This document shows positions 8,276 to 13,726 of a stretch of 64,000 nt of DNA, one piece after another. The stretch is from Caminicella sporogenes DSM 14501 (lineage in GTDB: Bacteria > Bacillota > Clostridia > Peptostreptococcales > Caminicellaceae), in assembly GCF_900142285.1 (NCBI RefSeq), contig NZ_FRAJ01000010.1, forward strand, positions 1 through 64,000. Direction: 5' to 3'. The notes beneath the pieces are model-generated. The model saw nothing but the letters and a program-made list of their open reading frames with translations, had not been told where the DNA came from and searched no databases. The position numbers were made by a program, and so were the translations under genes. Numbering within the stretch: the first letter of the stretch is position 1; each line of letters starts with the position of its first letter.

Positions 8276-8839
8276 GTGATTAGAATAACCTCTCTCCCTG
8301 CTCTTATAGGAATAAATACTACTCCTGCAAAACTAGAGATTACTCAGCCTAAAGCAGATGTTGATATGCACACAGAACTTCCCAAAGTTGAGATGCATAC
8401 AGAGCAAGTCAAAGTACAAATAGACCAGTATCAGTGCTTTGCTGAAGCTGGACTTAAAAACTACTTAGATTTAACTAAAGATACTGCTCAATTTGCAAGA
8501 CAGGCATTACTGCAGGGAATAGAAAGAATTGTAAGACAGGGAAATGAATTGGCTGCTATAGAAAATGAAGCTGACCCTATACCGGTACAATCTGAAGAAA
8601 ATGCTTTTGAATTGTTTAATAAAGATTACAACATAGAAACTATACCTAAGAGCAGACCTAAAATAGATTTTAAAGGCGGAACAGTAGATATAAAAGTACA
8701 CGAAGGAAAAACAGACATAGATGTAAAAGTAAACAAACCTCAAATAAACTATATACCCGGAAAAGTTGAAATATATCTAAGGCAAAAAAACAGCATAAAT
8801 ATCGAATATATCGGAGAAAAAATAAACACAATAGTTTAA
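8276..8839 (+). CDS. yviE: YviE-like flagellar-locus protein (DUF6470)
   Basis: A protein of about 187 residues beginning IRITSLPALIGINTTPAKLEITQPKADVDMHTELPKVEMHTE, followed by repeated beta-strand-like segments (VDIKVHEGKTDIDVKV, INYIPGKVEIYLRQK). This matches the uncharacterised YviE/DUF6470 family, which lies between flgL and fliW in Bacillus. The role is unknown; the alternating hydrophobic pattern with no signal peptide suggests a soluble beta-rich protein. GTG 8276 is preferred because GAGGGTGG ends about 5 bases before it; the GTG at 8267 lies inside that SD. Confidence 0.8.
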   Translation: MIRITSLPALIGINTTPAKLEITQPKADVDMHTELPKVEMHTEQVKVQIDQYQCFAEAGLKNYLDLTKDTAQFARQALLQGIERIVRQGNELAAIENEADPIPVQSEENAFELFNKDYNIETIPKSRPKIDFKGGTVDIKVHEGKTDIDVKVNKPQINYIPGKVEIYLRQKNSINIEYIGEKINTIV

Positions 8840-8842
8840 GTA

Positions 8843-8936
8843 ATAATTAATAGTGAATAATGAATAAGTAAAGAAATTAAGGATTTTAAACAGAATATAT
8901 AAAAAACTTATTCATTATTAATTATTCATTAATAAA
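8843..8936 (+). repeat. Paired AATAATGAATAAG inverted repeats between yviE and fliW
   Basis: TAATTAATAGTGAATAATGAATAAG (8846-8870) and CTTATTCATTATTAATTATTCATTAA (8908-8934) are imperfect inverse copies enclosing about 40 bases. It looks like a miniature hairpin element of about 90 bases. Confidence 0.65.
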
Positions 8937-8955
8937 TTCAAGGGGGAATTTGACT

Positions 8956-9399
8956 GTGAAGTTAATTACTCGCCATTTTGGTGAAATAGAAATAGATGAA
9001 AGTGAAATAATAGATTTTCCCGATGGAATTTTGGGATTTGAAGATGTGAAAAAATATGTTTTAATAAATAATCCTGACCCTGAAGTACCTTTCCAGTGGC
9101 TTCAATCAGTAGATGAACCCAGTTTAGCTTTTGTTATAACAAATCCCTTTCTATTCAAATCAGATTATGAATTTGATATTCCGCAGAATGTATTAAAAAA
9201 ATTAGAGATAGAAGAAACTGAAGATGTAGCAGTATATTCTATAGCAGTTGTTCCAGATGATATAAAAGATATGACGATTAATTTAAGAGGTCCTGTAATT
9301 ATAAATGTAAAAAAGAAAAAAGCAAAGCAGATAGTACTTGATAAAGAAGAATACAGCCTTAAATATAAAATATTTGAAAATGCAAAAAGAGCAGGGTAG
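8956..9399 (+). CDS. fliW: FliW, flagellar assembly factor and CsrA antagonist
   Basis: A protein of about 147 residues with the FliW hallmarks FGEIEIDESEIIDFPDGILGFEDVKKYVLI, PFQWLQSVDEPSLAFVITNPFLF, and RGPVIINVKKKKAKQIVLDKEEYSLKYKIF. FliW binds flagellin and, when free, binds and inactivates CsrA, so flagellin made in excess shuts off its own translation. The SD AGGGGG suits GTG 8956; TTG 8950 would be too close. In most Firmicutes csrA starts a few bases after the fliW stop. Here an IS607-type element separates them, and the bases after the TAG stop (GGGAGG) look like the left half of the csrA SD. Confidence 0.93.
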   Translation: MKLITRHFGEIEIDESEIIDFPDGILGFEDVKKYVLINNPDPEVPFQWLQSVDEPSLAFVITNPFLFKSDYEFDIPQNVLKKLEIEETEDVAVYSIAVVPDDIKDMTINLRGPVIINVKKKKAKQIVLDKEEYSLKYKIFENAKRAG

Positions 9400-9444
9400 G
9401 GGAGGCAAATTAACTATTAAAAATATTTATAAAAACATATAAAA

Positions 9445-9487
9445 ACCTCAAAATAATTATAGATTTATATTATAATTATTTTGAGGT
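9445..9487 (+). promoter_or_regulatory. 17-bp inverted repeat covering the tnpA SD
   Basis: Bases 9445-9461 pair perfectly with 9471-9487 around a 9-base loop. The right arm contains the GAGGTG SD of tnpA. RNA reading in from fliW would fold and hide the SD, similar in logic to the SD-sequestering hairpins of IS10 and IS200. The same palindrome might also be a TnpA binding site. Confidence 0.7.
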
Positions 9488-9494
9488 GATGAAA

Positions 9495-10097
9495 TTGAAA
9501 TACTATACCATAGGAGAATTTGCCAAATTAATTGGCAAGACACAGCAAACTTTAAGAAATTGGGATAAAACAGGGAAACTAAAACCTTCTTTTATCACAG
9601 AAGGTGGACACAGAATGTATAGTCAAGAACAATTAAATTTAATTTTAGGTATTAATCCTAAAAAAAGAATAACAGTAGGTTATTGCAGGGTATCAAGCAA
9701 TAAACAAAAAGATGATTTAGAAAGACAAATACAATATGTTCGTGAATATATGATTGCAAAAGGATATCAGTTTGAAATAATAACTGATATTGGAAGTGGA
9801 ATAAATTATAACAAAAAAGGATTAATCAAATTAATTGATATGATTACTAATTCAGAGGTTGATAAGGTAGTTGTTTTATATAAAGACAGGTTAGTTAGAT
9901 TTGGGTTTGAATTAATAGAAAATTTGTGCAAAAAATATGGTACTACTATAGAAATTATAGATAATAATCTTAAAACTGATGAACAAGAACTTGTTGAAGA
10001 TATGATACAAATAATAACAGTATTTTCAGCGAAACTTCAAGGAAAGAGAGCTAATAAAGCCAAAAAACTCATTAAGGAGCTAAAAGAAAATGAGTAA
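9495..10097 (+). CDS. tnpA: IS607 TnpA, serine recombinase
   Basis: A protein of about 200 residues. N-terminal MerR-like HTH (YYTIGEFAKLIGKTQQTLRNWDKTGKLKPSFITEGGHRMYSQEQL) and a serine-resolvase domain with YCRVSSNKQKDDLERQ, where the catalytic Ser is about residue 67, and YKDRLVRFGFELIENLCKKYG. This is the standard IS607 transposase: DNA strand exchange with GG-type targets. The start is ambiguous: GTG 9486, ATG 9489 and TTG 9495 are all in frame. TTG 9495 has the best SD spacing (GAGGTG at 9483-9488) and gives the usual MKYYTIGEFA start. It overlaps tnpB by 8 bases. No frameshift is seen, so it looks active. Confidence 0.92.
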   Translation: MKYYTIGEFAKLIGKTQQTLRNWDKTGKLKPSFITEGGHRMYSQEQLNLILGINPKKRITVGYCRVSSNKQKDDLERQIQYVREYMIAKGYQFEIITDIGSGINYNKKGLIKLIDMITNSEVDKVVVLYKDRLVRFGFELIENLCKKYGTTIEIIDNNLKTDEQELVEDMIQIITVFSAKLQGKRANKAKKLIKELKENE

Positions 10098-11529
10098 ATC
10101 TATAGCTGAAAGTAAAAACATAAGAACATATAAAATGAGAATAAAAGACAAAAAATTCAAATCCAAAGTTATAGATTATATCTATAAATATAGACATTTT
10201 GAAAACATGTATATAATACTCCTTAATCAAGACTATAAGCTAAGTATCGGAGATTTTAGGTTGTTAACTAACTATGAAATAATGAGAGCGCTATTTAGAA
10301 GAACTACTCCGAAAAAGCTAGAAGAAAAACTAACTTATATCAGAAATAAATATAAAAGACATCAAATAATGAATGACTTAATAAAACTATCTAAAGACCT
10401 TAAAATTCATAATTTAGTAGAAATAATGAAAAGAGTTAAAGCTGAATATAAAGGATTTTTTAGCAAAAGAAAAAATGGAGATTATAAAGCAAGACCACCA
10501 AAACCTAAAAAGCTGTCAAAACTAACAAACTATACAATTCCATTAGATAGTTATAAAGGATTTTCATTAAAAAGAAAAAATCAGATAGGAATAAACCTTA
10601 ACAATAAAATGATAATAACGTATATAAACCATAAAGAACTAGAAAAAGTAGTAGGAAATTTATCTAAAATTAAAGCAGTACATCTTAACTTTTCAAACAA
10701 TGAGCTATATTTACTTTTTATATACGAGAAAGAAGAAAAAGAAATAAAAAATAAACCTTACAAAAGTGCAGGGATAGACATGGGAATAAACAATCTTTTA
10801 AGCATATATGTAGACGATAAAGAAACGCCAAGTTTAATAATAGATGGTAAAAAATATAAAACATATAATGCTAACTTTAATAGATTTATAGGGAAGTTAA
10901 ATAAAGAAATATCGACTACAAAAGATAAAAACAAAAAAAGATATTTAGAAAAATATAGAACATACCTTTATGAAAAAAGAAATAGGTACTTTAATGACCA
11001 ATTTCACAAGATTAGCAAAAGAGTATTAGAATATCTAGGAAAATATAAAGTAACAGAAATAATCCTATCAAATAATTTAAACAATCTAAAAAATAATGGT
11101 AAATGTAAATTAAATAAAGCTAACAAACAAAACTTCATACAAATACCATTTGGGAAGCTAATAAGGTATATAGAATACAAAGCAAAAGACTATGGAATAA
11201 AAGTAAAATATGTAGATGAAAGCTACACTTCAAAAACAAGTTCACTTACAGAAGATATAAAAATAATACAAAAGCTTCTACAATATAACCTTGATTTAAC
11301 TAATGCATTGGGTGGGAAGCGAGTTAAACGAGGTTTATTCAAAGACAAAGCTATAAATAAAATAATCAATGCAGATTTAAACGGAGCGAGGAATATATGT
11401 TTACTAGGCAGTAAAAAAGCACAGCAGAAATACAAAGTAGGAGGTGAAAACCGTTGGCTTAATAAAAAGCTGTGCAATCCCATAAAAGTAGAAAGCGACT
11501 TCAAGTTATGCAGGCTTATAGCCTCATAA
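10090..11529 (+). CDS. tnpB: TnpB, RNA-guided nuclease of the IS607 element (rearranged RuvC site)
   Basis: A full-length 479-residue TnpB. RuvC-I is GIDMGINNLLSI with Asp230; RuvC-III is INADLNGARNI with Asp429. The usual RuvC-II Glu position reads IILSNNLNNLKN, with no acidic residue, but a downstream VDESYTSKTS places Glu377 where catalytic-site-rearranged TnpBs are reported to carry an alternative Glu. The usual CxxC zinc-finger Cys pairs are missing, which also fits that subgroup. TnpB proteins cut DNA guided by an omega RNA made from the element's right end, helping the element persist. Here the expected guide lies in the csrA start region. The alternative, a nuclease-dead TnpB-derived repressor, is less likely since both Asp residues remain and tnpA is intact. 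Confidence 0.88.
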   Translation: MSKSIAESKNIRTYKMRIKDKKFKSKVIDYIYKYRHFENMYIILLNQDYKLSIGDFRLLTNYEIMRALFRRTTPKKLEEKLTYIRNKYKRHQIMNDLIKLSKDLKIHNLVEIMKRVKAEYKGFFSKRKNGDYKARPPKPKKLSKLTNYTIPLDSYKGFSLKRKNQIGINLNNKMIITYINHKELEKVVGNLSKIKAVHLNFSNNELYLLFIYEKEEKEIKNKPYKSAGIDMGINNLLSIYVDDKETPSLIIDGKKYKTYNANFNRFIGKLNKEISTTKDKNKKRYLEKYRTYLYEKRNRYFNDQFHKISKRVLEYLGKYKVTEIILSNNLNNLKNNGKCKLNKANKQNFIQIPFGKLIRYIEYKAKDYGIKVKYVDESYTSKTSSLTEDIKIIQKLLQYNLDLTNALGGKRVKRGLFKDKAINKIINADLNGARNICLLGSKKAQQKYKVGGENRWLNKKLCNPIKVESDFKLCRLIAS

Positions 11530-11636
11530 TAGAAGTATCGGATAAGATCTATAAATCTATAAAGATTTATAGGTATGCGTTGCTTTCTATAAGGTTTTTA
11601 TAGATATAAGTCAACGGGATACTGATTGCTTGTACT
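11480..11636 (+). ncRNA. Candidate omega RNA scaffold and guide at the right end of the IS607 element
   Basis: Omega RNAs overlap the 3' end of tnpB and run through the right end into flanking DNA, which acts as guide. Two hairpins fit: 11549-11558 with 11563-11572 (10 bp, 4-base loop) and 11586-11592 with 11598-11604 (7 bp). The element appears to end at TCAAC (11611-11615). The next bases, GGGATACTGATTGCTTGTAC (11616-11635), would be the guide and contain the csrA start codon. The 5' limit is a guess. Confidence 0.5.
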
Positions 11637-11850
11637 TACACGAAAAAAAGATGAAAGCATTATAATAGATGGAAAGATAGAAATAAAAGTAATAAGTATA
11701 GAAGAAAACAAAGTAAAGATTGGCATATCTGCTCCCAAGGATATAGAAATCCACCGTAAAGAAATATACATTCAAATACAAGAAGAAAACAGACAAGCAG
11801 CTTCAGGTAAACTAGACTTAAAAGATATTGCAAATATTTTCAAAAAATAG
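11626..11850 (+). CDS. csrA: CsrA, carbon storage/flagellin translational regulator
   Basis: A 74-residue protein with [48 protein letters not shown], a full CsrA dimer with the Arg44-type RNA-contact region and the C-terminal extension typical of FliW-regulated CsrA. It represses flagellin synthesis by covering the hag SD. The start is TTG 11626; its only upstream G-rich element is ACGGGAT at 11614-11620, a weak SD, because the IS607 element seems to have carried the strong half away to 9400-9405. Expression may therefore depend on read-through from tnpB or be lowered. Confidence 0.95.
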   Translation: MLVLTRKKDESIIIDGKIEIKVISIEENKVKIGISAPKDIEIHRKEIYIQIQEENRQAASGKLDLKDIANIFKK

Positions 11851-11944
11851 CTTTCCTTTTTATAGTTTGATATAATGTATATAAGAAATTAAAACTTGGA
11901 TAGGTTACACTTAATTAGACAGAAAAAACTTGTACATGCATCTT

Positions 11945-12010
11945 ATAACTCTCAATTTTTTTAAATTTTTTTAATTATCAATTTTCAATTATCAATTCTC
12001 AATTCTTTTA
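11945..12010 (+). repeat. AATTGATAATTGAGAATTG-type repeat tract (reverse orientation)
   Basis: Degenerate TCAATTATCAATTCTCAATTC units before the coiled-coil gene; the same unit type in forward orientation lies at 34457-34492 and 50710-50750. Confidence 0.6.
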
Positions 12011-12022
12011 CGGGGGGATTTC

Positions 12023-12568
12023 ATGGAAAAAATTGAAAAATTACTAGGTGAAATTTTAGAAAATCAAAAGAAATTTGACAAAAGACTCGATGGTATAGAC
12101 AAAAGACTTGATAGTATGGACGAAAGGTTCAATATTATCGACAAGAGACTTGATGGAATGGATGAAAGATTCAGCATTATCGATAAGAGACTGGATAATA
12201 TGGACAAAAGATTTGACGATATGGACAAGAGGCTCGATGGTATGGATGAAAGGTTCAGTACTATCGATAAGAAACTTGACAGTATGGATAAAAGGATAGA
12301 AAAAGTGGAAGTTGAACTTACAAAACAGGGTATAATCCAAGAAAAAATGCAAAAGAATATTGAACTTCTTGTAGAAGGACATAATAACATACTAGAAACT
12401 ATGGATAGGAAGTTTGAAGAAGTGAAAAAAGAATTCAATGAAAGATTGAGTGAGGTAGAATTTACTATTGCAGATTTAAGTGGAGATGTAAAATTTATCA
12501 AACATAAATCTTTTGAAAATGAAGAAAATTTATTCAAATTAAAAGAAAGTTTAAGAATTGTAAAATAA
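12023..12568 (+). CDS. Hypothetical protein with tandem heptad (DKRLDxM) coiled-coil repeat
   Basis: A 181-residue protein of no family I recognise with confidence. Residues about 17-95 are eleven or so seven-residue repeats (DKRLDGM, DERFSII, DKRLDNM...), coded by near-identical 21-base units, giving a long parallel or antiparallel coiled coil. The rest is also helical (EKVEVELTKQ...EVKKEFNERLSEVEF). There is no signal peptide or membrane segment. The SD GGGGGGATT fits ATG 12023. It lies between csrA and hag and is not part of the conserved flagellar order. Similar DKRLD proteins are common, unexplained accessory genes. A structural or scaffolding role is only a guess. Confidence 0.75.
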   Translation: MEKIEKLLGEILENQKKFDKRLDGIDKRLDSMDERFNIIDKRLDGMDERFSIIDKRLDNMDKRFDDMDKRLDGMDERFSTIDKKLDSMDKRIEKVEVELTKQGIIQEKMQKNIELLVEGHNNILETMDRKFEEVKKEFNERLSEVEFTIADLSGDVKFIKHKSFENEENLFKLKESLRIVK

Positions 12569-12641
12569 GTGAAAAAATAGTTTCTGTTGTTATTTTTATT
12601 AAACTTCTATTATATTTTAATAATTATTAGCTAAAAAAAGC

Positions 12642-12671
12642 TAAAGAAAATATATCCTACTGCCGATAAAT
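12642..12671 (+). promoter_or_regulatory. Sigma-28 promoter of the flagellin gene
   Basis: TAAA at 12642-12645, a 16-base spacer and GCCGATAA at 12662-12669. Transcription would start near 12676, giving a leader of about 113 bases. Confidence 0.9.
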
Positions 12672-12683
12672 ATGGTGAGAATA

Positions 12684-12726
12684 AAAACAGCTGATTTACA
12701 GGCGGCTGATGTAAAACAGCTGTTTT
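12684..12726 (+). promoter_or_regulatory. Long hairpin in the hag leader RNA
   Basis: AAAACAGCTG (12684-12693) pairs with CAGCTGTTTT (12717-12726). Inside it TTTACA pairs with TGTAAA across one A-A mismatch, leaving a 9-base loop. A stable 16-bp hairpin at the 5' end of the flagellin message could protect it from decay, or act as an attenuator since TTTT follows. Confidence 0.65.
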
Positions 12727-12741
12727 AAACTAAATTTTTAC

Positions 12742-12753
12742 GGCAAGGATGCC
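12742..12753 (+). promoter_or_regulatory. CsrA-binding hairpin in the hag leader
   Basis: GGCA-AGGA-TGCC is a 4-bp stem that presents AGGA in its loop. The sequence CAAGGATG fits the CsrA high-affinity consensus ACARGGAUGU. A second GGA-type site overlaps the hag SD (CAAGGAGGAG, 12774-12783). Two sites, one over the SD, is the arrangement known for CsrA repression of Bacillus hag. Confidence 0.7.
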
Positions 12754-12788
12754 AAAGTGAAAAATAAAAAATTCAAGGAGGAGATTTT

Positions 12789-13607
12789 ATGAGAATTAAT
12801 CACAACTTAATGGCTTTAAATGCTCACAGACAATTAAAAATTAACAGTAGTGCTCAGTCAAAAGCATTAGAGAAATTATCTTCAGGTTATAGGATTAACA
12901 GAGCTGGGGACGATGCTGCAGGATTAGCTATCTCAGAAAAAATGAGAGCTCAAATAAGAGGTCTTAATCAAGCTTCAAGAAATGCTCAGGACAGTATTTC
13001 TTTAATTCAAACAGCTGAAGGTGCACTACAAGAAACTCAAGCAATACTTCAAAGAATGAGAGAGCTTGCAGTACAAGCAGCTAATGATACAAATGTAACT
13101 GCTGATAGAAGTGCAATAGCTCTTGAAATTAAAGAATTAGAGTCAGAAATTAATAGAATAGCTTCTCAAACAGAGTTCAACAAACAAAAATTATTGACAG
13201 GTGCATTTAGTGGTAAAGTATTCCAAATCGGAGCTAATAAGGATCAGACAATTACATTATCAATAGCAACAATGACTGCATCTGCATTAAAGATAAACAG
13301 TATAAATGTTAAAATGTCGAGTGCTGGTAGTGCTTCAGCTGCAATAGATACAATTAATAAGGCAATAGAAACTGTATCAAAAGAAAGAGCAAAACTTGGT
13401 GCAAATCAAAATAGGTTAGAGCATACAATCAAGAATTTAGATACTGCTGCTGAGAACTTGCAAGCAGCTGAATCAAGAATTAGAGATGTAGATATGGCTA
13501 AAGAAATGATGGAGTTTACTAAGCAAAATATCTTAAATCAAGCAGCTCAGGCGATGTTAGCTCAAGCTAATCAAGCACCACAGGGAGTACTTCAATTATT
13601 AAGATAA
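12789..13607 (+). CDS. hag: Flagellin
   Basis: A 272-residue flagellin made of only the conserved D0/D1 core: N-terminal [51 protein letters not shown] and C-terminal [45 protein letters not shown], with a very short central part and no D2/D3 domain. It polymerises into the filament. The SD AAGGAGGAG is strong and overlaps a likely CsrA site. The Ser/Thr-rich centre (about residues 150-190) is where O-glycosylation would be expected, and two Maf glycosyltransferase genes follow. It has its own sigma-28 promoter upstream and terminator downstream. Confidence 0.97.
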   Translation: MRINHNLMALNAHRQLKINSSAQSKALEKLSSGYRINRAGDDAAGLAISEKMRAQIRGLNQASRNAQDSISLIQTAEGALQETQAILQRMRELAVQAANDTNVTADRSAIALEIKELESEINRIASQTEFNKQKLLTGAFSGKVFQIGANKDQTITLSIATMTASALKINSINVKMSSAGSASAAIDTINKAIETVSKERAKLGANQNRLEHTIKNLDTAAENLQAAESRIRDVDMAKEMMEFTKQNILNQAAQAMLAQANQAPQGVLQLLR

Positions 13608-13623
13608 TAAATATTAAAATAAT

Positions 13624-13669
13624 AAAAACTCACGATATGATTAAAATATCGTGAGTTTTTATTATTTTT
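13624..13669 (+). terminator. Intrinsic terminator of hag
   Basis: A 15-bp perfect stem (13624-13638 with 13646-13660), 7-base loop, then a T-rich run to 13670. It separates hag from the maf genes, so the flagellin message is made alone. Confidence 0.92.
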
Positions 13670-13699
13670 TAAAAAAAATCACAAAGTATGTCGATAATA
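13670..13699 (+). promoter_or_regulatory. Sigma-28 promoter of the first maf gene
   Basis: TAAA at 13670-13673, a 16-base spacer, then GTCGATAAT at 13690-13698 (one mismatch to GCCGATAA). Same spacing as the flgM, hag and flaG promoters. Confidence 0.75.
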
Positions 13700-13726
13700 T
13701 ATACAGAAGGATTTTGAGGTGATAAA

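Larger units (their letters stand above)
9404..11615 (+). mobile_element. IS607-type insertion element (tnpA-tnpB) between fliW and csrA
   Basis: A unit of about 2.2 kb with a serine-recombinase TnpA and an overlapping TnpB, placed exactly in the fliW-csrA junction. Both ends carry ATAAAAACCT: 9439-9448 on the left and inverted at 11592-11601 on the right, as expected for subterminal TnpA binding sites. The left flank ends in GGGGAGG and the right flank begins GGGAT, which fits the GG-dinucleotide insertion preference of IS607. Boundaries are inferred and may be off by a few bases. Deleting the element would restore TAGGGGAGG-GATACTGA-TTG, a good csrA SD and start. No group I intron is visible, so it is not an IStron. 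Confidence 0.8.

Noticed and set aside
9404-11625. IStron (group I intron fused to IS607)
   Set aside because: The element ends are short and no group I core-like structured segment of about 400 bases is present between the ends and the genes.
12056-12537. Two long minus-strand open frames and one plus-strand frame over the coiled-coil gene
   Set aside because: They are by-products of the 21-base coding repeat; they have no SD and their translations are monotonous shadows of the plus-strand heptads.
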